Shown: positions 43,890 to 54,163, counted from the stretch's first letter. The stretch is DNA of 64,000 bases from Dyadobacter diqingensis (GCF_024220585.1 NZ_JAMXKF010000001.1:930001-994000); one strand, 5' to 3'. Made by a program: numbers and translations. The notes: generated by a model from the sequence alone, not told the origin.

Positions 43890-46415
43890 ATGAACACATT
43901 CAAGTTGGCTAAAAATTGCAAATTTATCTTACCTTATTTACTAAGTCTGATTATTTCTTTACCAGGCCTTGCTCAGGTGGCGACACCACAATCAGCACCC
44001 ACTAGCGCACCTACATCTACTGGAACAAATCAAAGTGGCACTCAGGGAAGTCCCCGTTCGCAATCCGGCGCGCAGGGAAATCAGGGTACTCCGCAGGGAA
44101 CACAACAAGGAAACCAACCGGCAAATTCAAATCAGCAATCGAATACGCCGAAATCAAACGATCCGCAATCTAACGAAAAAGGCAAGGCTGGTGCTAACAC
44201 CGATCCAAATGCGCCAAAAGAAGGTGCTGATCAGACAAAAATAAATACTTCAACAACCGGCACATTGAGCCCGGCTGATCAGGAGAAACTTGCGCTTCGC
44301 CAGAAAATCTACGGATATTCTATTTTTGCGGACAAGCAATTCAATCCAATCCCTGATTTGCAGATCGCTACACCAACTAACTACGTTGTAGGTCCTGGTG
44401 ACGAACTGAATATTTTCATCTACAACTACGCTGAGGCTTCTTATAAAACAAAGGTTAGCCGGGATGGTTTCATCACCATTGAACGTCTTGGAAATATTTT
44501 CGTGAGCGGAAGAACAATTGAAGAAGTAAGAAAGATATTAATTGATAAGTTTTCGAAGTTTACACCGGGCCTTATTGGTGCGAACGGAGAAACAGCCAGA
44601 ACCAAACTGATGGTTACATTGGGTGAAATCAGAAACGTTAAAGTTTTTGTTACAGGTGAAGTTATCAACCCCGGAACTTACGAAATCACTTCCCTTGCTT
44701 CGGCATTTAACGCGCTTTATCAGGCAGGCGGACCTAACGAAATCGGTTCATTCCGTGATGTACGGGTGGTACGTGCCGGAAAAGTGGTGTCACATATGGA
44801 TATCTACGATTATCTGGTAAACGGAAAAATCGATGGCGATATCCGCGTGCAGGACAATGACAATATCGTAGTAGGTTATTACCAGAAACGTGTTGAAATC
44901 ACCGGTATGGTTAAAAGACCGGGTATTTATGAATTGAAACCGGAAGAAAAATTAAGCGATGTAATCAAATATGCGGGTGGATTTAACGACAACGCTTATA
45001 AGGCTCGCGTAAAAATTGAAAGGATCACTTCAAAAGAAAGAAAAATTGTAGACGTTCCGGAAGATAATTATTCAAGCGCTGAGGTTGTTACAGGTGACCT
45101 TATCAATGTTGAGACTATTCTTGACCGCGTTGAAAACATTGTTACCATTGAAGGTGCTGTTATGCGTCAGGGGAATTACTCCCTTGATAACAGCGGAACG
45201 TTGAAAAAACTGATTGAAAACGCACAAGGTTTAAGAGAAGATGCTTTTACCGGCCGTATTTCGGTTTTGAGAACGAGAACAGACTTAACCATCGAAAGTA
45301 TCCAGCTTAACCTGGGAGATGTTTTGAATAACACGGTTCCTGACCTTGTGTTAACCCGTCTTGACCAGGTCGTGATTCCTTCGAAGTTTGACATGGCGCA
45401 ATCAGCGATCGTGACGGTGGAAGGTGAAGTGAACAATCCTAAATTTGGTGAAAATGATGGCAAATATCCTTATGTTGCCAACATGACACTGGAAGACGTG
45501 CTTGTAAAAGCCGGCGGTTTTAAAGAATCGGCTTTCACTACCGAGGTGGAGGTAATCAGAAGAAAGAGAAACAGCATCCCTGGTGCGGCAAACGCTCAGA
45601 TCGCCGAGACTTTCAAATTCAATGTTAACCGTGACCTTTCCATCGGAAACTCTGAAAGCAATTTTGTTCTTCTTCCTTTTGACCAGGTTATCGTAAGAAA
45701 ATCTCCAAACTACGTAGAACAGCAGTCTGTTTTCCTTGAAGGTGAAATTCTTGTACCGGGCTCTTACACGATCATCAACAAAAATGACAAGATCAGTGAT
45801 ATCATCAAAAGATCAGGCGGCCTGACTGAGCTTGCTTACCCTGAAGGTGCTACTTTGCTGAGAAGAACTTTTGTTAAAAACATTGCTGCTCCAACCGACT
45901 TCCTGGAAGAAGAAGCAACGCAGGAAAGTATTAAAGAAGGCAAAATCACGGGTGATCTTCCTAATGTAAAAGAAGAATCGATCGGTATTAAACTGATAAG
46001 CATTTTGAAAAACCCGGGTTCTTTCGAAGATCTTGTGGTGCAGGAAGGTGATATCATCCGTATTCCAAAAAGACTTGAAACAGTTCAGGTAACAGGTGAA
46101 GTACTTTACCCTACGACAGTAAAATACGGTAAGGGATTATCCTTCGTAGATTACATCTCACATTCAGGCGGTTTTACAACCAAATCTCTTCGTAAGAGCT
46201 CATACATCAAATATCCGAACGGATCAGTAGACCGGACAAGAAAATTCATGTTCTTTAATGTGTACCCAAAAGTTGAGCCAGGATCAGAGATTTTTGTCCC
46301 TGTAAGAGGCACGCCTACATTGACGCCACAGCAAGCGATCCAAACCACAATCGGCGTGTTGAGCTCTGTGATGACACTTATTGTAACTGTTCTTGCCTTC
46401 CGTACTTTAAAATAA
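43890..46415 (+). CDS. SLBB-domain polysaccharide export protein (Wza/KpsD-like)
   Basis: This is an 841-residue exported protein and the first gene of the exopolysaccharide locus. A signal peptide (to about GLAQ) is followed by a long low-complexity stretch (about 32-125) rich in Gln, Asn, Ser, Gly, Thr and Pro. The polysaccharide export domain begins at about YVVGPGDELNIFIY. Several SLBB/soluble-ligand domains follow (VFVTGEVINPGTYE, VEITGMVKRPGIYE, VTIEGAVMRQGNY, VFLEGEILVPGSYT, VQVTGEVLYPTTV). A C-terminal hydrophobic helix (VLSSVMTLIVTVLAF) ends it. It should form the outer-membrane exit channel. Its size resembles multi-SLBB proteins of Bacteroidetes. Confidence 0.92.
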   Translation: MNTFKLAKNCKFILPYLLSLIISLPGLAQVATPQSAPTSAPTSTGTNQSGTQGSPRSQSGAQGNQGTPQGTQQGNQPANSNQQSNTPKSNDPQSNEKGKAGANTDPNAPKEGADQTKINTSTTGTLSPADQEKLALRQKIYGYSIFADKQFNPIPDLQIATPTNYVVGPGDELNIFIYNYAEASYKTKVSRDGFITIERLGNIFVSGRTIEEVRKILIDKFSKFTPGLIGANGETARTKLMVTLGEIRNVKVFVTGEVINPGTYEITSLASAFNALYQAGGPNEIGSFRDVRVVRAGKVVSHMDIYDYLVNGKIDGDIRVQDNDNIVVGYYQKRVEITGMVKRPGIYELKPEEKLSDVIKYAGGFNDNAYKARVKIERITSKERKIVDVPEDNYSSAEVVTGDLINVETILDRVENIVTIEGAVMRQGNYSLDNSGTLKKLIENAQGLREDAFTGRISVLRTRTDLTIESIQLNLGDVLNNTVPDLVLTRLDQVVIPSKFDMAQSAIVTVEGEVNNPKFGENDGKYPYVANMTLEDVLVKAGGFKESAFTTEVEVIRRKRNSIPGAANAQIAETFKFNVNRDLSIGNSESNFVLLPFDQVIVRKSPNYVEQQSVFLEGEILVPGSYTIINKNDKISDIIKRSGGLTELAYPEGATLLRRTFVKNIAAPTDFLEEEATQESIKEGKITGDLPNVKEESIGIKLISILKNPGSFEDLVVQEGDIIRIPKRLETVQVTGEVLYPTTVKYGKGLSFVDYISHSGGFTTKSLRKSSYIKYPNGSVDRTRKFMFFNVYPKVEPGSEIFVPVRGTPTLTPQQAIQTTIGVLSSVMTLIVTVLAFRTLK

Positions 46416-46422
46416 TTATATA

Positions 46423-47511
46423 ATGTCGAATACGACTAATCAAGCAGCTGAGGAACAAATAACCCCGAGGGAAGTTATTTTAAAGGTGATTGAGGCAAAG
46501 AATGCGCTCGTCAAAAGCTGGAAAGCCATTCTACTGTTCATCGTTTTGGGAGTAGGGATTGGTTACGCAATGGACCTTTACCTGATTAAACCCAATTCCT
46601 ACGAAGCGACCATCGTTTTCAACATGGGAGGCGGTACTTCCGGTAACGATATGGGTAACATGGCCGCACTATTCGGTATGGGTGGTGGTGCAACGGATGC
46701 GAACATATTTACAGGAGAAAACTTCTTCTATTTCGTAAAATCAAGACCGGTACTGGAAAGAGCTTTGATGAAGGAAATCGACGTGAGAGGCAAAAAAATC
46801 CTGATGGCAAACTTCTTTATTGATTCCAGCGGGATAAAGGACGAAGAATGGGAAGGACGCCCGGATGTTCAGGGTTTTCATTTTACTGAAAAAAATCCTG
46901 ACTCACTGAAAGCACAGTCACGTGTGGTTCTAAATGAGCTGGTGCTTAAAGCAAAGGGATTGACTGAGATCGGAACACTGGAACGCAAGTCTTCATTTAT
47001 CTCATTGACAACCACAGTCCAGAACGAATCACTGGCTGCACTGTGGGCTAAAACATTGTTGAAAACTGTTGAAGAGGTTTACACGGAAAAACAAACACGT
47101 AAATCACTTACCACTTTAAAATTGCTTGAACGCCGCGCGGACTCACTTGCCTTTATTCTGGGTAAAAGTGAACACAGACTTGCCAAAGAAATGGATTACA
47201 GCACACAGCTGATCGTTCCGGAAGCAAAGATTTCGGTTAATAAACTTGAAAGAAACAATACCTTTCTTCAACAGCTTTACTACGAAGCCATTGGGAATGC
47301 TGAAAAAATGCGCGTATCACTTGTTAAAGAAGCTCCTCTTTTCACTTTAATTGAAGATGTAAAAATACCTTTGGACCTGAAATCTGAAAGTAAAAAAAGA
47401 GCAAAAATTGGTGCTTTGGTAGGTTTGATGCTTGCACTGATCTATGTATATATTAAGAGCATTTACAGAGCCATTCTGGACGACACAAAACAATTGCCTA
47501 CTAAAGCATAA
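46423..47511 (+). CDS. Chain-length determinant / polysaccharide co-polymerase (Wzz/KpsE-like)
   Basis: This is a 362-residue inner-membrane protein with two membrane helices (about 36-55 and about 325-345) enclosing a periplasmic helical domain. A Gly/Met/Asn-rich stretch (about 75-100, GGGTSGNDMGNMAALFGMGGG) precedes the conserved FFYFVKSRPVLERAL. It lacks a fused tyrosine kinase. It lies 7 bp after the SLBB gene and 3 bp before the ABC permease, a KpsD-E-M-T-like order. The co-polymerase controls chain length or links the ABC exporter to the outer-membrane channel. Confidence 0.88.
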   Translation: MSNTTNQAAEEQITPREVILKVIEAKNALVKSWKAILLFIVLGVGIGYAMDLYLIKPNSYEATIVFNMGGGTSGNDMGNMAALFGMGGGATDANIFTGENFFYFVKSRPVLERALMKEIDVRGKKILMANFFIDSSGIKDEEWEGRPDVQGFHFTEKNPDSLKAQSRVVLNELVLKAKGLTEIGTLERKSSFISLTTTVQNESLAALWAKTLLKTVEEVYTEKQTRKSLTTLKLLERRADSLAFILGKSEHRLAKEMDYSTQLIVPEAKISVNKLERNNTFLQQLYYEAIGNAEKMRVSLVKEAPLFTLIEDVKIPLDLKSESKKRAKIGALVGLMLALIYVYIKSIYRAILDDTKQLPTKA

Positions 47512-47514
47512 ATA

Positions 47515-48342
47515 ATGCAGCACTCTATTACTATTAAGGCCGGAGGATCAGAAAAAGATTACTGGAAGGATCTGTGGAGAAATAAACAACTGCTTTGGAT
47601 ACTTTCCAAAAGAGATATATCAGTACGTTACAAACAAACACTTTTGGGCGTGGCCTGGAGTGTATTACGCCCCATTATGACAATGACCGTGATGGTTTTT
47701 GTTTTCAGTTATGTGGCAAAACTTAAAGGTGATCCGGGGGTGCCTTATCCGCTGATGGTTTTGAGCGGTATCACGATCTGGACTTTCTTTGCAAATACTT
47801 TTTCGCAGATCAGCAATAGTATTCTTATCAATTCCAACCTGGTTTCGAAAGTATACTTCCCAAGGCTTTTAATGCCGCTGAGTTCGGTGGCTGTTGGGTT
47901 GGTCGATTTTTTGATCACATTGGGGATCTTTATTGTTTTTACAATTTTCTTTAACCATCCGCTTAGCTGGAATATCATTTATCTGCCGGCATTTCTGCTT
48001 CTTACTTTTATCGCATCCATGGGATTCGGGTTGTTCTTTGCAGTTTTAAATGTTAGATTCAGAGATATCGGCCAGCTTATACCGTTTATTGTTCAGGTTG
48101 GATTTTACGTTTGCCCGATCGCCTATAGCAGCAGTCTTGCAAAAGGTACCTGGTACGAAAAGTTTTATAACCTTAACCCAATGGTGGGAATTATCGACGG
48201 TTTTCGCTGGTGTTTGTTGGGAGACAAAGCTTACTTTAATCCCGACAGTATCTATTCCACTGCAATAATCTCCGTCATTATTTTGATATTTTCCTTAATT
48301 TACTTCCGTAAAAAGGAAAATACCTTCGTAGATCATATTTAG
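47515..48342 (+). CDS. ABC-2 type polysaccharide export permease (Wzm/KpsM-like)
   Basis: This is a 275-residue permease with six predicted helices. The amphipathic start (YWKDLWRNKQLLWILSKRDISVRYKQT) is typical of Wzm/TagG. Its ATPase partner is encoded 18 bp downstream. Together they flip lipid-linked polysaccharide across the inner membrane. The position directly after the co-polymerase gene supports an ABC-dependent export route. Confidence 0.93.
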   Translation: MQHSITIKAGGSEKDYWKDLWRNKQLLWILSKRDISVRYKQTLLGVAWSVLRPIMTMTVMVFVFSYVAKLKGDPGVPYPLMVLSGITIWTFFANTFSQISNSILINSNLVSKVYFPRLLMPLSSVAVGLVDFLITLGIFIVFTIFFNHPLSWNIIYLPAFLLLTFIASMGFGLFFAVLNVRFRDIGQLIPFIVQVGFYVCPIAYSSSLAKGTWYEKFYNLNPMVGIIDGFRWCLLGDKAYFNPDSIYSTAIISVIILIFSLIYFRKKENTFVDHI

Positions 48343-48360
48343 AAACTGTTACTTTTGGCC

Positions 48361-49623
48361 ATGTCTGTAATCACAGCTGAAAATATCAGCAAGAAATATA
48401 TTATTGACCACAAGCATAAGGCGGGTGGTCCGTCAACTTTTCGCGACGTTGTAAGCGATTCGATTGGCAAAATCTTTTCTCGTAAACCCGGCCATTCCGA
48501 GTATACCGAAAAGGAAGAATTCTGGGCACTTAAAGATGTAAACTTTACCATAGATCAGGGAGACCGTATCGGGATCGTTGGCCACAATGGTGCAGGAAAA
48601 TCTACTTTGCTGAAAATTTTGAGCCGTATTACGGAGCCGAGTACCGGCCAGATCAAAATTGACGGTCGTGTTGCCAGTTTACTTGAAGTAGGAACAGGTT
48701 TCCATCCTGAATTAACAGGACGTGAAAACATATACCTCAACGGAGCTATTCTTGGAATGAACAAAAGTGAAATCAAGCAATCCTTTGATGCGATTGTAGA
48801 TTTCGCCGGCGTTGAAAAATTCCTTGATACACCTGTTAAACGTTATTCTTCGGGTATGTATGTACGTCTTGGCTTCGCTATTGCCGCACATTTAAATCCT
48901 GAGATCTTAATCGTTGATGAAGTACTGGCGGTTGGTGATACCGAATTTCAGAAAAAGTGTTTGGGTAAGATGCGTGACGTGTCTGAAAGCGGCAGAACGC
49001 TTTTATTCGTAAGCCATAACCTTACCGCAATCCAGGCACTCTGCAACAAGTCATTTTATTTTGAAAAGGGACAACTTATTGATCAGGGCGAAACGACGCA
49101 TATCGTAACCAACTATCTGAGCAAGGTATCGCATAAGAGAATGGAGCGCCACTGGGACGATATCGATCAGGCACCGGGTAATGATCAGGTCCGGATCAAG
49201 AGTTTCAGACTGCTTGCCGAGTATCAGGACAACCTTGTTCACATCGACGTTCGTACGCCGATGAACTTCCAATTTGAATTTTGGAACATGGAAGAGGGTG
49301 CTAATCTGAATTTAAGTATGCACCTTTACACCTTTACGGGTGAATGTATATTTAACGTAGGCACCGAATCACAGCAATTTGGGAAAGGTCTTGTGACAGG
49401 AGTTTGTGAAATTCCGGGTCATTTCCTGAATGACGGTTCTTATGTTGTTTCCATGATGATTGTAAAAGATACCAGTACGGTGGTTTACAACATGGAAGAG
49501 GCACTTGTTTTTGACATCGAGGATTATCGTGAAAACGTGACCTGGTATGGCAAATGGCCTGGCTACATTCGTCCTAAACTTAATTTTTCTATTCGTCAAA
49601 CTGAACACCTGGTGAATGATTAA
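48361..49623 (+). CDS. ABC transporter ATPase with C-terminal extension (Wzt-like)
   Basis: This is a 420-residue ATPase from ATG at 48361; an in-frame TTG two codons earlier is less likely. Walker A is GHNGAGKST at 74-82, the signature is YSSGMYVRLG and Walker B is ILIVDEVLAVGD. After the nucleotide-binding domain (about 1-255) comes a beta-rich C-terminal domain (about 270-420), as in O9a-type Wzt proteins. There it binds the modified non-reducing end of the glycan and so selects finished chains. A long sequence between MSVITAENISKKY and Walker A is also Wzt-like. The aminotransferase gene overlaps its end by 8 bp. Confidence 0.93.
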   Translation: MSVITAENISKKYIIDHKHKAGGPSTFRDVVSDSIGKIFSRKPGHSEYTEKEEFWALKDVNFTIDQGDRIGIVGHNGAGKSTLLKILSRITEPSTGQIKIDGRVASLLEVGTGFHPELTGRENIYLNGAILGMNKSEIKQSFDAIVDFAGVEKFLDTPVKRYSSGMYVRLGFAIAAHLNPEILIVDEVLAVGDTEFQKKCLGKMRDVSESGRTLLFVSHNLTAIQALCNKSFYFEKGQLIDQGETTHIVTNYLSKVSHKRMERHWDDIDQAPGNDQVRIKSFRLLAEYQDNLVHIDVRTPMNFQFEFWNMEEGANLNLSMHLYTFTGECIFNVGTESQQFGKGLVTGVCEIPGHFLNDGSYVVSMMIVKDTSTVVYNMEEALVFDIEDYRENVTWYGKWPGYIRPKLNFSIRQTEHLVND

Positions 49624-50698
49624 CGTCACTAAAGCATATTTACCCGACCAGGAACAATACATTAAATACGTTCGTGAGATTTGGGATCGTGGGTACCTGA
49701 CCAACAATGGTCCATTGGTACAGGAACTTGAAGCCAAATTGAAGGAATATCTCAACGTAGATTATCTTTACTTTTGTGGTAATGGTACGATCGTACTTCA
49801 GATCGCCATGAAGGCGCTTCAGATTAAAGGAGAAGTGATCACAACACCTTTTTCTTACTGCGCTACGTCCAATGTAATTTTGTGGGAAAACTGTACCCCC
49901 GCATTTGTTGACATAGATCCTGAAACTTTTAATATCAATGCGGATCTGATTGAGGCTGCGATCACACCGGAAACGTCTGCTATATTGGCAACGCACGTGT
50001 ACGGAAATCCATGCGATGTTGAGAAAATTGAAGCCATTGCCAAAAAGCATAACCTGAAAGTGATTTATGACGGAGCACATGCTTTCGGCGTAACTTACAA
50101 AGGGCGTTCACTTTTTTCCTATGGTGATTTAAGCACATGCAGCTTCCACGCAACCAAAGTATTTCATACCATTGAGGGCGGGGCGCTGATTTCAAATCAT
50201 CCGGAACTTGACAAAGAATTACATCTGCTCCGTGCTTTCGGACACAAAGGCGATGAAGAATATTACTTTGCAGGGATCAACGGAAAAAATTCAGAATTCC
50301 ATGCTGCAATGGGTCTTGTCAATTTACCTAACGTACCGGATATCATTGCCGCACGAAAGGAAATTTTTGACTGGTATGACAGTTTCCTGAACTGGGATAT
50401 CCTTTCAAAACCAAAGATCAGTCCGGACATTGAATACAATTACGCCTATTACCCGGTTGTCTTTCCGTCTGAACAGGTACTGAGAAACGTACAGCAGGCG
50501 TTAGCGGCAGAAGATATAATACCTCGAAGATACTTTTATCCATCGCTCAACACACTGGCATTTATGCCGAAGATCATACCGTGCCCGGTCTCGGAGGATA
50601 TGTCCGAAAGAGTGCTAAGTTTGCCGCTTTATGTCGGCCTGCCTCTTCCGGACGTAGAGCGAATCAGTAAAATCATCAACGGTCATTTATCACCATAG
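49616..50698 (+). CDS. DegT/DnrJ/EryC1/StrS sugar aminotransferase
   Basis: This is a 360-residue PLP enzyme. The catalytic Lys is K181 in SFHATKVFHTIEGG. Other family marks are FSYCATSNVILWENCTPAFVDIDPETFNINADLIEAAI and YDGAHAFGV. Such enzymes transaminate a nucleotide-linked keto-sugar to an amino sugar for surface glycans. The start overlaps the Wzt stop by 8 bp. A NeuD-type acetyltransferase gene downstream (53504) could N-acetylate the product. The exact sugar (for example a 3- or 4-amino-deoxyhexose) cannot be fixed, and no dehydratase gene is in the window. Confidence 0.92.
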   Translation: MINVTKAYLPDQEQYIKYVREIWDRGYLTNNGPLVQELEAKLKEYLNVDYLYFCGNGTIVLQIAMKALQIKGEVITTPFSYCATSNVILWENCTPAFVDIDPETFNINADLIEAAITPETSAILATHVYGNPCDVEKIEAIAKKHNLKVIYDGAHAFGVTYKGRSLFSYGDLSTCSFHATKVFHTIEGGALISNHPELDKELHLLRAFGHKGDEEYYFAGINGKNSEFHAAMGLVNLPNVPDIIAARKEIFDWYDSFLNWDILSKPKISPDIEYNYAYYPVVFPSEQVLRNVQQALAAEDIIPRRYFYPSLNTLAFMPKIIPCPVSEDMSERVLSLPLYVGLPLPDVERISKIINGHLSP

Positions 50699-50702
50699 TC
50701 TC

Positions 50703-52751
50703 ATGGCTATTCTTTATCTGCTTTCATTTTTCTTGTTTTTATATGGTGTTGGTTATACTTCCAAAAAAATAGTACAACCTTCACTGACCGAATGGCTCAT
50801 CACATCATTTATACTTTTTGTTGGAAGCATAATCCCGACCGGGTTTGTGCTTTCAGCATTAGATCTTACCGCCAGCACGCCTGCCTGGATTTTAGGTAAT
50901 TTTATTACGCTCGCTTTACATTTTACGATTTGGACAAGGCTCTTGCCAAAACAGACAGGATTTTCTGTTCGTGCCGTTATTGGCAACCGGATAAATACTT
51001 TTAAACTGTGGACGAGGGAATTATCTCCCTATCTTAAACTTATTTTCCTGGCGATGTTTGGCACATTGGCCATCATCGGTATTACCAACCTGATATTGGT
51101 CCTGTTTACCGTTCCTAATGAATGGGATAGTATGACCGGCCACCTGAACCGTGCGGTCCGGTATATACAGCGCGGTACCATGGAACACTTTGGCGGTACC
51201 AACTGGAACATGGATACCTATCCGAAAAGTGTTACGACGATCCAGATCTATTCTTACCTGATTACGGGAAAAGTTGAAAATGCCTTCAAGCTGATTCACC
51301 ACCTATCCTATTGGATGACACTTGTTGCCGTCTTTGGAATTGCTCAGCGTATCGGCAGAAACCTGTCAGCCAGCTTTTTCTGTGCTTTGGCCTACGGCAT
51401 GTTCCTCGACTTCCTGATGCAGGCTGTCACGACTGAAACGGATATCGTATTAACTGCTTACCTGAGCTGCCTGTTATATTTCCTGTTCACTTTTTACAAC
51501 AGCCGCGATAACCGGTATCTGTATCTTGCAGGGATGACATTCGGCATTGTGTTTGGTCATAAAATCACGTTTGCACTTTTGCTGCCATCCGTTTTTGTGA
51601 TCATGGTCTATGCAGTTTTTATATCCCCAAACTTCAAGGCTTTTTTCGACCGCTTTTTCAGACTGGCTATCGCGATATTTCTGGCCGTGCTTATTTACAC
51701 ATTGCCTACGGGTTATATCAGGAACATTCAGGTTTTCGGGCACCCTATCGGACCGCCTACTGCATTGAAACACCAGTCGATTGAACGATTTGGTACACCG
51801 GCCAATTTGTTAAAACAGGGCACCAGAAATGTGCTTCGTTATGGTTATGATTTTTTCAATCTGGATGGTATCCGTAATGCGCAATGGGGATATGACCTGA
51901 ATACGCAGATCCGTAAACCGATCGTCGTGCTTGAAGACAAACTGCACATGCGCCTGGATGAAGAAACCGTTTATGCGATTGTCCCCTTCACGTTCCAGCG
52001 CCGGTTTGACTTTTATAATGCCAATCCGTATTGGGGTGTTTTTGGCTTTGCGTTGATAATCCCTCTGATATTTCTGGTTTTCATCAGAGTATTCTGGTCG
52101 AGAGTACACTGGTTCCTGGCTCTGGCTTTTATATTTAACTTCATTACCGTGTCATTTTCGGCAGTATATGATCCTTTCAAAGGCCGGTATTTTATTGAAT
52201 CGGGTTTGTTCGGCGTACTATTCCTGCTGCTGCTGTTTTCAAATCATCGCTTGTCGATTATTAAACCAAGAAGAAAAGTCTGGAAAGGTTATGTACTGAT
52301 GATCGTGTTACTGGGCTGTACATCGGCTTTGATGTCAGTATTTTTAAACATTCGTTGTCTTCCCTTTGGTGTTTACGGCCATGAATCCGCATTAAAAATG
52401 GAACGTATTGCATTCCAGACTTTTGCGAGACCGGACGTAACAAAAGCCTACGAACGTTATGATTCCCTTGTACCGAAGGACGCAACCGTAGCCCTGGCCA
52501 CGATCAATGATGATTTTGAATATCCATTATACGGAGCCAAACTGACAAGAAAGTTAATCTCGATCAATCCGTTTGAGAAAGGTTTACAGCCTATTCCGAA
52601 AGACGCCGATTATCTGTTCTATGCCAGAAGCGTGATCAATGATACGACCAAAATCAAGGCCTTGCCAACGGATCTCAGACTTGGCAGCGATACTACCATG
52701 AAACATCTGATTGTTAAGGGTGAGGACTATTACCTCAGAAAGCTGAAATAG
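50703..52751 (+). CDS. Polytopic membrane glycosyltransferase-like protein
   Basis: This is a 682-residue protein with about 11-13 membrane helices in the first 530 residues and a short soluble C-terminal domain. An acidic loop after early helices (NEWDSMTGHLNRAVRYIQRG) resembles the catalytic loop of GT-C/PMT-type enzymes that use lipid-linked sugars. It has the size of ArnT- or dolichyl-phosphate-mannose transferases. It lies 4 bp after the aminotransferase gene. It would modify the glycan on the periplasmic side. Family membership is inferred from topology and the acidic loop only. Confidence 0.75.
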   Translation: MAILYLLSFFLFLYGVGYTSKKIVQPSLTEWLITSFILFVGSIIPTGFVLSALDLTASTPAWILGNFITLALHFTIWTRLLPKQTGFSVRAVIGNRINTFKLWTRELSPYLKLIFLAMFGTLAIIGITNLILVLFTVPNEWDSMTGHLNRAVRYIQRGTMEHFGGTNWNMDTYPKSVTTIQIYSYLITGKVENAFKLIHHLSYWMTLVAVFGIAQRIGRNLSASFFCALAYGMFLDFLMQAVTTETDIVLTAYLSCLLYFLFTFYNSRDNRYLYLAGMTFGIVFGHKITFALLLPSVFVIMVYAVFISPNFKAFFDRFFRLAIAIFLAVLIYTLPTGYIRNIQVFGHPIGPPTALKHQSIERFGTPANLLKQGTRNVLRYGYDFFNLDGIRNAQWGYDLNTQIRKPIVVLEDKLHMRLDEETVYAIVPFTFQRRFDFYNANPYWGVFGFALIIPLIFLVFIRVFWSRVHWFLALAFIFNFITVSFSAVYDPFKGRYFIESGLFGVLFLLLLFSNHRLSIIKPRRKVWKGYVLMIVLLGCTSALMSVFLNIRCLPFGVYGHESALKMERIAFQTFARPDVTKAYERYDSLVPKDATVALATINDDFEYPLYGAKLTRKLISINPFEKGLQPIPKDADYLFYARSVINDTTKIKALPTDLRLGSDTTMKHLIVKGEDYYLRKLK

Positions 52752-52801
52752 TTCTCAACCGGTTAACAGCTTAAAAAATTCATCACACTAAATAATCTTC
52801 C

Positions 52802-53500
52802 ATGACCATTGCCATTATGCAACCTTATATATTCCCGTACATCGGGTATTTTCAGCTGATAAATGCTGTCGATAAGTTTGTAATATATGATGATGTCAAT
52901 TTTATCAACAAAGGCTGGATCAACAGAAACCAGATACTTGTCTCGGGCAAGGGGCACCTGTTTACAATTCCGCTGAAAGATGCAAGCCAGAATAAACTGA
53001 TTCTGGAAGTCGAATTGGCACTTAACGATCCCTGGAAAAAGAAGTTTCTGAAAACCATCCAGCAATCGTATCAGAAAGCACCTAATTATCAAAAGGTTTT
53101 TCTTCTCATCGAAGAAATTGTAAATTTCGAATCAGAAACCATTGCTGAACTGACACTATATGCCTTACAAAAAGTATGTGCATATATGCATATTAAAACT
53201 GAGATCGTCCCCTCGTCCGGTATTTATAACAATACTGATTTAAAGGGACAGGACAGGATTTTGGATATTTGTAAGCAGGAAAATGCCTCCCACTACATCA
53301 ATCCGATTGGTGGTATGGAATTATACGAAAAAAATAAATTTGAAAAGGAGCATATCAGACTGGATTTTATCAAAAGTACAGCCAGCCCCTATCTTCAATT
53401 TAAAAATGCTTTCGTACCTTGGCTATCAATTATTGACATACTTATGTTTAACGATGATGAAAACATCGCTAAACTTCTTAAAGAATTCGAACTTATATAG
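52802..53500 (+). CDS. WbqC-family protein
   Basis: This is a 232-residue member of the WbqC-like family, with the clear opening IAIMQPYIFPYIGYFQLINAVDKFVIYDDVNFI and GWINRNQIL. Members occur in O-antigen and exopolysaccharide loci beside amino-sugar genes. Their biochemical role is not well defined; some have been linked to acylation or addition of amino acids to dTDP-amino-sugars. The neighbours here, a sugar aminotransferase and a NeuD-type acyltransferase, agree with an amino-sugar modification role. The gap to the next gene is 3 bp. Confidence 0.87.
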   Translation: MTIAIMQPYIFPYIGYFQLINAVDKFVIYDDVNFINKGWINRNQILVSGKGHLFTIPLKDASQNKLILEVELALNDPWKKKFLKTIQQSYQKAPNYQKVFLLIEEIVNFESETIAELTLYALQKVCAYMHIKTEIVPSSGIYNNTDLKGQDRILDICKQENASHYINPIGGMELYEKNKFEKEHIRLDFIKSTASPYLQFKNAFVPWLSIIDILMFNDDENIAKLLKEFELI

Positions 53501-53503
53501 AGA

Positions 53504-54163
53504 ATGGCAAAGGTTATTATTTTTGGAGTTTTGGATACGGCAGAACTGGCCCATTACTATCTGGAAAATGATTCTGAACATGAAGTAGTTGCTTTCTCGG
53601 TAAACCGGGAATATATCACGGAAGAATCATTCAGAGGTTTGCCTCTGGTGGCTTTCGAAGATGTTGAAAATATATTCTCCCCTGCTGAATATTCATTTTT
53701 CGCGCCTATGACAGGACGTAATATGAACAGAAACCGTGAAGCTATCTACAATCAGGTTAAAGCAAAGGGATATCAGTTCATTTCATACATCAGCTCTCAC
53801 GCAACCATTCTCGACAGAAAAGTTATCGGAGATAACTGTTTTATCCTGGAAGACAACACCATACAACCTTTTACAACCGTTGGAAACAATGTGGTGATGT
53901 GGAGCGGAAATCATATCGGGCACCACGGGCAAATAAAAGATCACGTATTTTTTACGTCGCACGTTGTCATGTCCGGCCATTGCGTTATTGAATCCTACTC
54001 ATTTTTTGGCGTCAACAGCACCATCCGCGATTATATGACGATTGCCCAGGGAACATTGGTTGGAATGGCCTCCGCCATAACCAAGGACACCGAAGAATGG
54101 GGAATTTATATAGGGAATCCTGCTAAAAAGGTACCTGGAAAGAAAAGTTTCGAAGCTTATTAA
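53504..54163 (+). CDS. NeuD/PglD-like sugar N- or O-acetyltransferase
   Basis: This is a 219-residue protein. The N-terminal Rossmann-like part (about 1-85, KVIIFGVLDTAELAHYYLE) precedes a left-handed beta-helix of hexapeptide repeats (about 90-205, VIGDNCFILEDNTIQPF and VSHVVMSGHCVIESY-like rungs). This domain pair is that of PglD/NeuD enzymes that acetylate amino sugars with acetyl-CoA. It lies 3 bp after the WbqC gene. A likely substrate is the amino sugar made by the aminotransferase at 49616. Confidence 0.88.
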   Translation: MAKVIIFGVLDTAELAHYYLENDSEHEVVAFSVNREYITEESFRGLPLVAFEDVENIFSPAEYSFFAPMTGRNMNRNREAIYNQVKAKGYQFISYISSHATILDRKVIGDNCFILEDNTIQPFTTVGNNVVMWSGNHIGHHGQIKDHVFFTSHVVMSGHCVIESYSFFGVNSTIRDYMTIAQGTLVGMASAITKDTEEWGIYIGNPAKKVPGKKSFEAY

